From Gramella sp. MAR_2010_147 (lineage in GTDB: Bacteria; Bacteroidota; Bacteroidia; Flavobacteriales; Flavobacteriaceae), in the NCBI RefSeq assembly GCF_900105135.1, contig NZ_LT629741.1, positions 1,550,001 through 1,614,000 on the forward strand: a DNA stretch of 64,000 nucleotides. The letters run 5' to 3'. Below are positions 26,101-35,686 of the stretch, piece after piece (position 1 is the first letter of the stretch; each line of letters begins with the position of its first letter). The notes below the pieces were generated by a model that saw nothing but the letters and a program-made list of their open reading frames with translations, was not told the DNA's origin and did not search any database. Both the position numbers and the translations under genes were made by a program.

Positions 26101-26131
26101 AAAAAACGCTCAAGCGAGCTTGGCGTTTTTT
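26101..26131 (-). terminator. Terminator of the tRNA-Arg gene
   Basis: AAAAAACGC plus CAAGC (26101-26115, one bulged T) pairs with GCTTG plus GCGTTTTTT (26118-26131); on the minus strand the stem ends in T6, 21 bp past the tRNA 3' end. Confidence 0.8.
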
Positions 26132-26151
26132 CTTATTGAACTATTTATTCG

Positions 26152-26225
26152 TGACCCCGGCAGGATTCAAACCTGCAACCCTCAGAGCCGAAATCTGATG
26201 CGCTATTCAGTTGCGCCACGGGGCC
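26152..26225 (-). tRNA. tRNA-Arg (anticodon TCG)
   Basis: The minus strand folds as a 74-nt cloverleaf. The acceptor GGCCCCG pairs with CGGGGTC (one G-U), with discriminator A. The D arm is GCGC-AACTGAATA-GCGC. The anticodon stem TCAGA/TCTGA holds loop TTTCGGC, giving anticodon TCG (Arg, CGA codon). The T arm is GCAGG-TTTGAAT-CCTGC. The 3' CCA is not encoded. The gene is not part of a tRNA cluster in this window. Confidence 0.93.
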
Positions 26226-26297
26226 GTTATTCAGTTATCAGAAAATTAAATCGTTCCTAAAAACCTTTCTTGAAACTTTTCACTATTCACTTTTAAC

Positions 26298-26747
26298 CTA
26301 ACTCAATTTCTTTTTCACGATCATGGAAATTGTCTTACCATCAGCCTTTCCAGCTAGCTTTCCAGTAGCCATACCCATTACTTTTCCCATATCCTGCATT
26401 CCAGAAGCTCCGGTATCAGCGATGATCTTTTCAACTTCAGCTTCAACTTCAGCTTCGCTCATTTGTTCTGGCAGAAATTGCTCTATAACTTCAGCCTGTG
26501 CCAATTCAGGTTCCGCAAGATCTTCTCTACCCTGCTCCTTATAAATCTGGGCACTATCCTTACGTTGTTTTACAAGTTTTTGCAGAATTTTATTCTCTTC
26601 CTCTTCAGATAAACCATCCTTAGACGAAGATTCAGTATTTGCTAATAAGATAGCTCCCTTTACAGCCCTTAAAGCTTCAAGCTTCATACTATCCTTGGCT
26701 TTCATCGCAGCCTTCATTTCAACCATCACTTTTTCCTGTAAACTCAT
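26298..26747 (-). CDS. GatB/YqeY domain protein
   Basis: A 149-residue YqeY-family protein related to the C-terminal tRNA-binding tail of the GatB amidotransferase subunit. The helical N-terminus MSLQEKVMVEMKAAMKAKD, the EEEENKILQKLVKQRKDSAQIY segment and the closing GKVMGMATGKLAGKADGKTIS motif are typical. Its cellular job is uncertain; tRNA-linked amidation is inferred only from homology. ATG 26747 is chosen over an upstream in-frame ATG at 26798, because it gives the family N-terminus and because a TATCTTCG -7-like box (minus, 26766-26773) would lie inside the longer reading. Confidence 0.88.
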   Translation of the reverse strand: MSLQEKVMVEMKAAMKAKDSMKLEALRAVKGAILLANTESSSKDGLSEEEENKILQKLVKQRKDSAQIYKEQGREDLAEPELAQAEVIEQFLPEQMSEAEVEAEVEKIIADTGASGMQDMGKVMGMATGKLAGKADGKTISMIVKKKLS

Positions 26748-26850
26748 AATCTTGAAATTATTGGTGCGAAGATAAAATTTTCTTGTTGAATTTACCATTT
26801 ATTATCCCTTCAAAATTGAGTATATTCAAGGTTTCTAATAAATCAATACC

Positions 26851-27756
26851 ATGAAAAGAATTTTATACTTCTGCATGCTCATTTTAAGTTTTCAAAGTAT
26901 TGAAGCTCAGGAAAAATATATAGATAGCCTGTACAAAGTAGCAGATGTTAAAACCGAAATTTATGCAGAAAAGGAGAGTGAGCAACTTATAATTGACATT
27001 TATCAGCCTGTCAATTCTGAAAAAAAGAGACCTCTAATCCTTTTTATGCATGGGGGTGGATTTTCTGGTGGAAGCCCTAAAAATCATCAGGAGGTGAAAT
27101 TTGCAAAAATAGCAGCTTCAAAAGGGTATACGGTTGGACTTATTTCTTACCGACTTATTAGAAAAGGAAAGGAAAATGGTTTTGGGTGTGATTTTGAAGC
27201 TTCAGGAAAATTAAAGACCTTTCAATTTGCTGCGGAAGATTTTATGGATGTGGTTAAATTCATGAAAGATCATGCTGAAAAGTTCAATATCAATTCAGAT
27301 AAAATAATCGTTGGTGGAAGTAGCGCCGGTGCTGAAGCAGTGCTAAATGCTGTTTATAATCCCGATTTAATGTTTGAGAATCCTGAAAAATATGCTGAAA
27401 TTAAATTTTCAGCAGTGATGTCCCTTGCCGGTGCTATTGTAGATGTAAGATACTTAAATGAAAAGCAGGCCGTTCCAGGGATCTTTTTTCATGGAACTGA
27501 TGACAATCTGGTTCCCTACGCAACTGCTCCCCACCATTATTGTGAAAATAGCAAACCTGGATATTTAATATTAGACGGTTCTAAAAGCATTGTTGAGAAA
27601 CTTCATAATCTGGGAACTTCTTACCTCTTTTATTCATATGAAGGTGCCAGACATGAAATTTCAGGAATGCCTTTTAATGAACTTCCACAGGTGTTCGATT
27701 TTCTTAGTAGCGTAGTTTTCAAAAATAATAAGATTCAATCCCATATTTACAAATGA
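26851..27756 (+). CDS. Secreted alpha/beta-hydrolase esterase (BD-FAE/CE10-like)
   Basis: A 301-residue secreted or periplasmic serine hydrolase with signal peptide (cleavage after SIEAQ). The oxyanion-hole motif HGGGF lies at 67-71 and the nucleophile elbow GGSSAG at 155-160 (Ser158). The acid is probably Asp in HGTDDNLVP and the histidine is in GARHE. The HGGG motif puts it with hormone-sensitive-lipase/BD-FAE-type carbohydrate esterases, so deacetylation of a glycan or arylester is a reasonable but unproved role. It is first of three genes: the next start overlaps its stop (ATGA), followed by GH2, so it belongs to the polysaccharide region. Confidence 0.82.
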   Translation: MKRILYFCMLILSFQSIEAQEKYIDSLYKVADVKTEIYAEKESEQLIIDIYQPVNSEKKRPLILFMHGGGFSGGSPKNHQEVKFAKIAASKGYTVGLISYRLIRKGKENGFGCDFEASGKLKTFQFAAEDFMDVVKFMKDHAEKFNINSDKIIVGGSSAGAEAVLNAVYNPDLMFENPEKYAEIKFSAVMSLAGAIVDVRYLNEKQAVPGIFFHGTDDNLVPYATAPHHYCENSKPGYLILDGSKSIVEKLHNLGTSYLFYSYEGARHEISGMPFNELPQVFDFLSSVVFKNNKIQSHIYK

Positions 27757-28931
27757 AAAAATCCCTATTACCAATTCTACTAATCCTTCTGGTTTCTGCC
27801 GTTACAGCTCAAAAAAGCGAATGGTATAAAGGAAACCTGCATACCCACTCTTACTGGAGTGATGGTGATGAGTTTCCAGAAATGATCATGCAATGGTATA
27901 AAGATCATGATTATCAATTTGTGGCATTATCAGATCATAATATTATTGCTGAAGGGGATAAATGGAAAGCTATTTCGCCTGATTCTCTTTACCAGAATGC
28001 GTTTAAAAATTACATAAATAAGTATGGAGATGACTGGACGAAATTTGAGAAAAATTCAGATGGCTTAAAAGTAAAACTTAAAACATTGTCAGAATTTCGC
28101 CCACTCTTTGAAGAACCAGAGCAATTCATGATCTTTAAAGCCGAAGAAGTCACGTCATATCTCGATGATAAGGCAGTGCATATGGGAGCGATCAATATTG
28201 AGCATGTTATAGAACCTAAAGAAGGTGCGACGATCGTTGAACTTATTCAGAATAATCTTGATGCCATTAAAGCACAGGAAAAGGAAATCGGCCAACCTGT
28301 GCTCCAACATTTAAATCACCCAAATTTCACCTATGCCATCACCGCAGAAGACATTAAACAACTTAACGGTGAACGCTTTTTTGAAGTTTTCAATGGTCAT
28401 CCATACGTGAACAATTATGGCGACAGTATTCATGATAGTACAGAAACAATGTGGGATAAGGTGAATATCGCCTACCATGCCATGGGAAAACCTCTATTAC
28501 TGGGAATTGCCACCGATGACAGTCATCATTATCATAAATTCGAATCCAAATGGAGTAACGCGGGCCGAGGCTGGGTAGAAGTTAGATCTCGAGAACTTAG
28601 TCCAAATGCGATCATCAATGCTCTGGAAGCTGGAGATTTTTACGCCAGTACGGGAATTGAATTATCAAAACTTGAATTCAATGGCAATGAACTTTCAATT
28701 GGAATAAAATCAGAAGAAGGTATAAATTATGAAATTCAATTTATTGGAGTTAGGAAAGGATCTACCAAAAGTGAAATTCTCAAATCCACCACAACAACCA
28801 ATGCGTCTTTTACAATTCCAGAAGATGTTCTGTTTGTAAGAGCAAAGATCATTTCAGACAAGAAAAAGAAAAACCCGTACAAAGTAGGAGATACAGAAGT
28901 TGCGTGGACACAACCTGTTTCAAAAAAATAA
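27753..28931 (+). CDS. Secreted PHP-domain metal-dependent phosphoesterase-like protein
   Basis: A 392-residue protein with signal peptide (ending VTAQ) and a PHP domain. Metal-ligand motifs are LHTHSYWSDGDE near residue 30, ALSDHNI near residue 58, HLNHPN and the late DDSHHYHK. PHP enzymes hydrolyse phosphoesters with two or three divalent metals, and some secreted Bacteroidetes members sit in glycan loci. Its start overlaps the esterase stop by 4 bp (ATGA) and GH2 starts 3 bp after its stop, so the three are co-expressed. A C-terminal ~90-residue beta-rich extension (from about 300) is of unknown role. The substrate is unknown. Confidence 0.75.
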   Translation: MKKSLLPILLILLVSAVTAQKSEWYKGNLHTHSYWSDGDEFPEMIMQWYKDHDYQFVALSDHNIIAEGDKWKAISPDSLYQNAFKNYINKYGDDWTKFEKNSDGLKVKLKTLSEFRPLFEEPEQFMIFKAEEVTSYLDDKAVHMGAINIEHVIEPKEGATIVELIQNNLDAIKAQEKEIGQPVLQHLNHPNFTYAITAEDIKQLNGERFFEVFNGHPYVNNYGDSIHDSTETMWDKVNIAYHAMGKPLLLGIATDDSHHYHKFESKWSNAGRGWVEVRSRELSPNAIINALEAGDFYASTGIELSKLEFNGNELSIGIKSEEGINYEIQFIGVRKGSTKSEILKSTTTTNASFTIPEDVLFVRAKIISDKKKKNPYKVGDTEVAWTQPVSKK

Positions 28932-28934
28932 CAT

Positions 28935-31505
28935 ATGAAATTTTTCAATTATCTACTGATAATCATATTCCTAATCGGGTTTAAGACCCAGGCACAGAGA
29001 GTAGTAAAAACCATCAATTCTGGTTGGGAGTTTCAGCTGGAAAATTCTGAAAACCCTGAAACAGTAAATATCCCGCATACCTGGAACGCCGAGGATGCCT
29101 TTAATGATGGAGCTTATTTCAGGGGAAAAGGAACTTACAAGAAGAAACTATTCATACCTCAGGATTATAAGGAGAAGAATGTTTTTATAAAATTTGAAGG
29201 AGCAAACCAGGTGACTAAAGTTTTTGTAAATAACCAGCTCGCTGGCGAACATATTGGAGGTTATACAGGTTTTATATTTGAACTGTCAGATTATCTAAAA
29301 TATGAAAACGAAAATGAAATAAGGATTGAGCTAGACAACGCTCATCATGCAGATATCCCTCCGTTGGAAGCCGATTTTAATTTTTACGGCGGAATTTATC
29401 GTGATGTCGAATTAATTGTAACAGGAAAAAGTCATTTTCAGCTGGAAGGTGAATCTGCAGGGAATTTCCCAATCAAAACCCCTGCAGTAAGCGAAGAACT
29501 GGCAAAAGTAGTTTTTGATACTAAGGTTGAAAACTATCATGAGGACTTAAAACTTCAAGTTGAGATCACAGATCCATCCGGTAATCCAGTTTCAAGTAGA
29601 GAGCATTCCTTAAAAGCTGAAGAACTCTCCCTTGATTTTGAAATCATGAATCCTGAGTTATGGTCACCAGAAGAACCTAATCTTTATAATTTAAAAGCTG
29701 ATCTTATAGATTCCCGATCGGGAGAAATCCTGGATTCCTATACTTCAAATTTTGGCTGTCGCTGGTTTAAAGCCGATCCTGAAAAAGGTTTTTTTCTGAA
29801 TGGGAAACCTATAAAATTAATTGGAGCCAACCGGCATCAGGATTTTGAAAATATGGGAAATGCTGTTCCCAATTCAATTCATCGAAAGGACTATCAAATG
29901 ATCAAAGACATGGGCGCCAATTTTATTAGAACGGCCCACTATCCGCAGGATCCTGATGTTTACCGTATCTGTGATGAGCTTGGATTGCTCGTTTGGACAG
30001 AGATACCCGTAATTAATGATGTAACCGATTCTAAAGCATATCATAAGAATTCGATAGAAATGCAGCGGGAGCAAATCCTGCAACTATATAATCATCCTTC
30101 CATTGTCTTTTGGGGTTATATGAACGAGATCTTTATCAGGCTGGTTTTTACTGGCGATATGAGCGAGGCCGATAAAAAAGCGAAAATTGCTACTAGTGTT
30201 GAACTTGCTAAAAAACTAGAGGCTGAAACCAAAAAACTGGATACTACCAGACTTAGCGTTATGGCTTTGCATGAAAATGACATCTATAATACTTCGGGAA
30301 TTGCAGATATCCCTGATGTGATTGGATGGAACCTTTATTTTGGATGGTACACCCAGGGACTTGAGAATCTTGGAAGATTTCTGGATAATCAACATAAAAA
30401 TTATCCAAACAGACCTCTATTAATTTCAGAATATGGCCCGGGAAGTGACTCAAGAATACAAACGAACGATCCAAAACCCTGGGATTATAGCGAGGCTTAC
30501 CAATTGAAAAGTCACGTAAGTTATCTCAACCAGATCATGGAAAGAGATTATATGCTGGGCATGGCAGCATGGAATTTTGCTGATTTTGGTTCTTCCGGGA
30601 GACAGGACAGCCGACCGTTCATCAATCAGAAAGGTTTGGTGAATTTTGATCGTGAACCTAAGGACGTCTACTATTATTATAAAGCAAGTTTGACAAATGA
30701 AGATTTTGTTTATATCGCCGGAAAGAATTTTGAGAACAGGATCATCAAAAAAGATCAGCCGGTACTTATCAAAGTTTTTGCAAATTCTGAAAAGGTTGAG
30801 TTGACTGTGAACGATACGCTTAGGAAAAGTTCTGAAGTCATAGATAATATTGCTGAATTTCAGCTAAACTTATCAGAAAATATACATCAACTTAAAGCCA
30901 CAGCCGGAAATTCAGAACATTCCAGAATAATTCAGGTTCAATTCAGGGAGAACCTTATTGAGAATATCAAACATCAGCCGCTTACTATTAATGTGGGAAG
31001 CCACAGTGATTTTACAGATGAAAAAACCGGCGAAATCTGGATAAATGATCAACCCTACATCCAAAATTCTTTTGGGTACGTAGGTGGTCATTCCTATCAA
31101 CAGTCAGAAACAAAATTTCAGGGAAGTGCTTCAAATATTAAAGCCACCACAAACGAACCTTTATTTCAGACGATGAGAGAGGATATCAAAAATTACAAAT
31201 TTGATGTGCCAGATGGGAAGTACAGAATCTCTCTTCTTTTTACTGAACCCAATCGGGGAGCTTCAAGAGAGAATATCTACAATCTTGGGTCTGATGCTTC
31301 TAATGCTTCCGAAAAACTTAGAATGTTCGATATAAGGATCAACGGCACTTTGGTTGAAGAAAATTTAAACCTCGCCAGGGATTACGGGGCTCTTCGTGCT
31401 GTAGAACTCAATTACACCATGGATTCTGAAAATGAAATAAATGTGGAGTTTCAACCAAAGAATGGCAATACCATCCTTTCAGGAATAAAGCTGGAAAAAC
31501 TATAG
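28935..31505 (+). CDS. GH2 family glycoside hydrolase with malectin-like C-terminus
   Basis: An 856-residue secreted GH2 enzyme, beta-galactosidase-like. After the signal peptide (to about residue 21) come the sugar-binding jelly roll (NIPHTWNAEDAF), the Ig-like domain and the TIM barrel. The acid/base Glu398 sits in GYMNEIF and the nucleophile Glu499 in LISEYGPGS. From about residue 690 a malectin-type carbohydrate-binding module follows (NVGSHSDFTDEKTGEIWINDQ, FGYVGGHSY). GH2 covers beta-galactosidase, -glucuronidase and -mannosidase; the sequence alone does not settle specificity. It ends the esterase-PHP-GH2 operon and converges on GH3 across a GC-rich hairpin. Confidence 0.87.
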   Translation: MKFFNYLLIIIFLIGFKTQAQRVVKTINSGWEFQLENSENPETVNIPHTWNAEDAFNDGAYFRGKGTYKKKLFIPQDYKEKNVFIKFEGANQVTKVFVNNQLAGEHIGGYTGFIFELSDYLKYENENEIRIELDNAHHADIPPLEADFNFYGGIYRDVELIVTGKSHFQLEGESAGNFPIKTPAVSEELAKVVFDTKVENYHEDLKLQVEITDPSGNPVSSREHSLKAEELSLDFEIMNPELWSPEEPNLYNLKADLIDSRSGEILDSYTSNFGCRWFKADPEKGFFLNGKPIKLIGANRHQDFENMGNAVPNSIHRKDYQMIKDMGANFIRTAHYPQDPDVYRICDELGLLVWTEIPVINDVTDSKAYHKNSIEMQREQILQLYNHPSIVFWGYMNEIFIRLVFTGDMSEADKKAKIATSVELAKKLEAETKKLDTTRLSVMALHENDIYNTSGIADIPDVIGWNLYFGWYTQGLENLGRFLDNQHKNYPNRPLLISEYGPGSDSRIQTNDPKPWDYSEAYQLKSHVSYLNQIMERDYMLGMAAWNFADFGSSGRQDSRPFINQKGLVNFDREPKDVYYYYKASLTNEDFVYIAGKNFENRIIKKDQPVLIKVFANSEKVELTVNDTLRKSSEVIDNIAEFQLNLSENIHQLKATAGNSEHSRIIQVQFRENLIENIKHQPLTINVGSHSDFTDEKTGEIWINDQPYIQNSFGYVGGHSYQQSETKFQGSASNIKATTNEPLFQTMREDIKNYKFDVPDGKYRISLLFTEPNRGASRENIYNLGSDASNASEKLRMFDIRINGTLVEENLNLARDYGALRAVELNYTMDSENEINVEFQPKNGNTILSGIKLEKL

Positions 31506-31514
31506 TAAAAGTAA

Positions 31515-31545
31515 AGCCCCGGAGTAAAAGTTTACAACCGGGGCT
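31515..31545. terminator. Hairpin between convergent GH2 and GH3 genes
   Basis: AGCCCCGG (31515-31522) pairs with CCGGGGCT (31538-31545). It lacks a clean T run on the plus strand; the minus side reads TTTACTTTTAC. It is probably a shared 3' end structure. Confidence 0.55.
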
Positions 31546-31565
31546 AAACAAACTAAAACTAAGTT

Positions 31566-33839
31566 TTATTTTTTTAAGGTAAAAGAACCTTTAAAGTCAG
31601 CATCTGAAGATCCTGCGATAAAAAATTCAAACTCACCCGGTTCAGCAACGTATTTCAAATCTGAATTATAGAATTTAAGATCTGCTGCGCTTATTTCGAA
31701 AGTTACAGCTTGCGACTCTCCTTTTTTCAGCATGATCTTTTTAAAAGCTTTTAATTCTTTACCTGGAGGAGTGATACTCCGCACTTTGTCGTGAGTATAA
31801 AGCTGCACGATCTCCTCGCCACCAAAATCACCGGTATTAGTAACCGTGGCGGTTAGTTGAATACTACCATTTGCAGTTAGTTCGCCTGAACTCGCTTTTA
31901 CATCGCTATACTCGAAAGTGGTATAACTAAGACCGTATCCAAAGGCCAGTAATGGCGAATTTGGTGAATCAAGATAATTGGTCTTAAATTTCTGAAACTC
32001 ACCACTCTCAGGTCCAGGTCTTCCCGTAGTTTTCATACGATAATGAACAGGCACCTGCCCTACGCTTCTAGGCCAGCTATTGGTCAGTTTTCCGGAAGGA
32101 TTATAATTTCCGAATAAAACATCTCCAACTGCATTTCCTGCCTCCACTCCGGGATGCCATATCTGTAAAATACTCACAGGAAGATTCATTTCTTCTGAAA
32201 TATCTAAAGGCCTACCGCTCATTAAAACAAGTACCACTGGTTTTCCTGTACTGGAAAGTTCCCTTATTAATTTTTTCTGAGAATCTGGAATCGTGATATC
32301 TGTTCTACTAGCTGCTTCCCCGCTCATTTCAGTCGCTTCACCAACCACGGCAACAATAATGTCTGCAGCATCTGCAACTTCCATCGCATTATCAAGAAGT
32401 GTTTCCGAAGATTCTTCAGAGATCATTATTCGTTCCCCAAAAACATTTACTTTTTTTGCAAATGTTGAATCATCAGAAATGTTTGCTCCTTTTGAATAGG
32501 TAATTTTAGCATTAGGTGCTACATTCTTAAGACCTTCCAGAATGGGTATCGATAATTGCGGATTCCCCGTTGGTGCCCAGGTACCAAGCATATTATTCTT
32601 ATTATCTGCCAGTGGACCAATCAAAGCTATATTTGCATTTTTGGCAAGCGGCAAAGTATTTTCGTGCTTCTTTAAAAGTACGAATGATCTTGTGGCAGCT
32701 TTTCTTGCAAAACTTCTGTTCTCTTCAGTAAGAATATCCTTTTCCGGTCTGCTTTCATCTGAATAGCGATAAGGATCGTCAAGCAATCCTAGCTTATGCT
32801 TAGCTTCAAGAATTCGCCGTGCTGCTATCGTGATAGTTTCTTCTGAAACTTTACCTTCATCAACAGATTTCTTCAAAGTGGTAAGGAATCCTTCCCCAAC
32901 CATATCCATATCCAAACCAGCATTAATTGCCAATGCCGACACCGCCTGAAGATCACCCAATCCATGCGCGATCATTTCGTTTACTGAAGTATAATCTGAA
33001 ACCACAAAGCCGTCAAAGCCCCATCTTTCTCTTAAAAGATCGGTTAGAAGCCATTTATTTCCTGAAGCGGGAATTCCATCAATATCATTAAAAGAGGTCA
33101 TCACACTTCCAACACCTGCATCTACGGCAGCCTTATAAGGAGGAAAATATTCATTGAACATTTTTAAACGGCTCATATCTACCGAATTATAATCCCTTCC
33201 AGCTTCAGCTGCACCATAGAGTGCCATATGTTTAACGGTAGACATCATTGTGTTTGGCTGGGTAAGATCTTCTCCCTGGTAACCTTGCACCATCGCTTTT
33301 GCTACCTGAGATCCCAAATATGGATCTTCCCCGGCACCTTCAGCAATTCGACCCCATCGAGGATCTCTGGCAATATCTACCATTGGTGAAAAGTTCCAGT
33401 TAATCCCGTCTGCCGTGGCTTCTTTTGCCGCTATCTGTGCTCCTTCTTTGATCAACTCCATATCCCAGCTGGAAGATAATCCTAATGGAATAGGATAGGT
33501 GGTCTTATAACCGTGAATAATATCTGAACCAATTAAAAGAGGGATCCCCAAACGCGAAGATTTTACTGCAATATCCTGTGCCTGTCTTACTTTCTCCGGA
33601 CTTGACACTCCAAATACGCCACCAACATTCCCTGCTTTAATCTTAGTTTCTACATCTTCACTTACTACAGAACCTGTAGCAATACCGCCACCGGGAGTTA
33701 GTAAGTTCAATTGCCCTATTTTTTCCTCGAGCGTCATCTTAGCAAGCAACTCTTCTACCTGCGGAATCTTTTCCTGCGCCGATAGGAATGAAATTCCCAT
33801 AAAAGCTATACAGAATATCGATAAATACGTTCTCTTCAT
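31566..33839 (-). CDS. GH3 beta-glucosidase (BglX type)
   Basis: A 757-residue secreted or periplasmic GH3 exo-enzyme with signal peptide (to about residue 21, FLSAQ). The (beta/alpha)8 domain has the family KHMALYG segment and nucleophile Asp282 in GFVVSDY. The second domain follows, then a C-terminal fibronectin III-like domain (GGEEIVQLY...TPPGKELKAFKK). GH3 beta-glucosidases release glucose from oligosaccharide ends. With the two GH144-type proteins upstream, the best parallel I know is the Bacteroides thetaiotaomicron GH3 active on beta-1,2-gluco-oligosaccharides (BT_3567). It is last in the leftward susC operon. Confidence 0.9.
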   Translation of the reverse strand: MKRTYLSIFCIAFMGISFLSAQEKIPQVEELLAKMTLEEKIGQLNLLTPGGGIATGSVVSEDVETKIKAGNVGGVFGVSSPEKVRQAQDIAVKSSRLGIPLLIGSDIIHGYKTTYPIPLGLSSSWDMELIKEGAQIAAKEATADGINWNFSPMVDIARDPRWGRIAEGAGEDPYLGSQVAKAMVQGYQGEDLTQPNTMMSTVKHMALYGAAEAGRDYNSVDMSRLKMFNEYFPPYKAAVDAGVGSVMTSFNDIDGIPASGNKWLLTDLLRERWGFDGFVVSDYTSVNEMIAHGLGDLQAVSALAINAGLDMDMVGEGFLTTLKKSVDEGKVSEETITIAARRILEAKHKLGLLDDPYRYSDESRPEKDILTEENRSFARKAATRSFVLLKKHENTLPLAKNANIALIGPLADNKNNMLGTWAPTGNPQLSIPILEGLKNVAPNAKITYSKGANISDDSTFAKKVNVFGERIMISEESSETLLDNAMEVADAADIIVAVVGEATEMSGEAASRTDITIPDSQKKLIRELSSTGKPVVLVLMSGRPLDISEEMNLPVSILQIWHPGVEAGNAVGDVLFGNYNPSGKLTNSWPRSVGQVPVHYRMKTTGRPGPESGEFQKFKTNYLDSPNSPLLAFGYGLSYTTFEYSDVKASSGELTANGSIQLTATVTNTGDFGGEEIVQLYTHDKVRSITPPGKELKAFKKIMLKKGESQAVTFEISAADLKFYNSDLKYVAEPGEFEFFIAGSSDADFKGSFTLKK

Positions 33840-33875
33840 TTTCTTTTCTTTTGGTTATTTATTTAGTTGTTCGAT

Positions 33876-35678
33876 TTATTTGACTAATATCGTCTCCGTT
33901 CTTTCTGAAATACCATTTTCATTGAAAGACTCAATACTAAAGTAATACTGGGTATCACGATCCAGGTTGCGCATAAAAAGCTCATTTTCATCGTAGATCA
34001 ACCAGGAATGATATAGTTTATCTGGAGCGATTCCCCAGCGAATATTGTAACCCTGTGCACCCTTTACCGGCTGCCAGGAAAAAGACGCATTTCTACGATC
34101 ATCTTCACGTGAAACTTCAAATCCTTTGACTTTAACGGGCTTCTTGCCTAAACCTTTACCAAACACCCTGATTTCAGATAATGCTAAATTTTTTCCGGGA
34201 ACGCTTATATTATTATAACGAACGTATTTAGCTTTTACTGGTTGATTTAGGGTGATATAGGCATTGGGTGCATCTTCATAGCTTTTGCTTCGGTCTACCA
34301 CAGGTTCCCAATTATTTCCATCTTCTGATACCTCCAGCGTAAAGCGATGCCTTAAACCTTCAGTTCGAGTATATATTCCTGACTCCTCATCGTGGAAATT
34401 CAGTTGAAAAGCATAAATATTTCCGGGTTCGAGCATTTCAATTTCAATCCATTGTTTCTCATCATTGGCTTCAGCAACCCAGAATGACTTAGGACTTTCA
34501 TCGGTTAAAACTTCAGAAGTAATTTCACCCTCAGTATTTTTCTTCAGTGGCATTTGAGTAATATCAAATTCCCCATCGGTAGAAGTACTTTTTCTAACCT
34601 GCATTTGAGAAGAGGATACGGTAGTTTTTCCCTTATAAGATAATAACATCCAGCCGCTATGCTGTCCGGCTTTGGTTGGATGATCTGGACCATAAAGCGG
34701 ATAATCGCCATAACTGGTATTGGTGTACATCAATCCTTCATCATCAAAATAAGTAGGGAACATGGCTAAACGGCGTTCCCAGTGAGAATTAGATGCTAAG
34801 GCCATCGTCGCAAAATGCCAGTACTGTCCATTGGTTTGTTTCATCGTTACCCCGTGACCGGCACCATTGGTAAAACCGCCAGGTTTAAAACTCATGGGGT
34901 TATTTTTCATGTATTTAAACGGCCCAAGCGGCGTTTCTCCCACATAGGCAGCATCTGCATATACATTGAACTGGGTTCCCGGCGCAGCATATTGCAAATA
35001 GTATTTACCATTGTGCTTTGTCATGGAAGCACCTTCCATATATCCTTCTTTCAAAGTTGGATGGAAATTATTTTCACCAAATCGTTCCCAGCCGTGCTCC
35101 TCCTCTACTAGATTGATAAGTTCTTTTTGAACCCCGGTTTCCAGAAAACGATCATCCTTATTAAGCATTTTTACTTTTAATGGATGTACGTTAGAAGAGC
35201 CCCAATAAAGATAAGTTTCGCCATCATCGTCGATAAATAATTCTGAATCCTGGATATTATTAGAAATTGAAGCGGTAGGAGTCCATTTTCCACTTTTTGG
35301 ATCATCGGTATAAAGTATACTTCCATACCCGGCAGGGTCACCTGCAAAATAAACCAGGGAATCTTTGTAATTAAATGCTGTTGGCGCATTAGAACCTTCA
35401 AAAAACCATTTTTCAGGTTTAATAAATTCCCAGTTGATCAAATCTTTAGAATGCCAGTAGCCAAAAGATCTGGTAACGAACATAAAGTATTCCCCACGAT
35501 ACTCGATCACAGCAGGATCTGCTCCAGAGCGATATGAAATATTCTTGCTCGAATTATAGACCATGTATGTATAATCTATATCCAGAGGATTAATATAGGT
35601 TTGAGGTACCGCTTCCTGCGCATGAGCGGTTATACTGAAAAGTGAGATGGATAATATGAGTATCTTGAAATATTTCAT
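33876..35678 (-). CDS. GH43 family enzyme with F5/8C (CBM32-like) and Fn3 domains
   Basis: A 600-residue secreted protein: signal peptide (ending ITAHAQ), a five-bladed GH43-type propeller, a discoidin/F5-8C module (about 360-500; FWVAEANDEKQWIEIEM, YVRYNNI, ALSEIRVFG) and a C-terminal fibronectin III unit (SFSWQPVKGAQGYNIRWG). Catalytic-type acids appear in GADPAVIEY (base), DSELFIDDDG (pKa modulator) and MEGASM (acid). GH43 usually removes alpha-L-arabinosyl or beta-xylosyl units, and some act on galactose. ATG 35678 is chosen because it begins the signal peptide and lies 8 bp beyond the esterase stop. Confidence 0.83.
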   Translation of the reverse strand: MKYFKILILSISLFSITAHAQEAVPQTYINPLDIDYTYMVYNSSKNISYRSGADPAVIEYRGEYFMFVTRSFGYWHSKDLINWEFIKPEKWFFEGSNAPTAFNYKDSLVYFAGDPAGYGSILYTDDPKSGKWTPTASISNNIQDSELFIDDDGETYLYWGSSNVHPLKVKMLNKDDRFLETGVQKELINLVEEEHGWERFGENNFHPTLKEGYMEGASMTKHNGKYYLQYAAPGTQFNVYADAAYVGETPLGPFKYMKNNPMSFKPGGFTNGAGHGVTMKQTNGQYWHFATMALASNSHWERRLAMFPTYFDDEGLMYTNTSYGDYPLYGPDHPTKAGQHSGWMLLSYKGKTTVSSSQMQVRKSTSTDGEFDITQMPLKKNTEGEITSEVLTDESPKSFWVAEANDEKQWIEIEMLEPGNIYAFQLNFHDEESGIYTRTEGLRHRFTLEVSEDGNNWEPVVDRSKSYEDAPNAYITLNQPVKAKYVRYNNISVPGKNLALSEIRVFGKGLGKKPVKVKGFEVSREDDRRNASFSWQPVKGAQGYNIRWGIAPDKLYHSWLIYDENELFMRNLDRDTQYYFSIESFNENGISERTETILVK

Positions 35679-35686
35679 TGTACTTT

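Noticed and set aside
25877..26113. 78-codon minus-strand reading frame
   Set aside because: It runs through two strong inverted repeats and a terminator hairpin, has a biased Lys/Leu/Phe composition and no start context; non-coding is more likely.
31515..31545. Treating the GC-rich hairpin as a strong unidirectional terminator
   Set aside because: It lacks a clean T tract on either side; listed only as a shared 3' structure.
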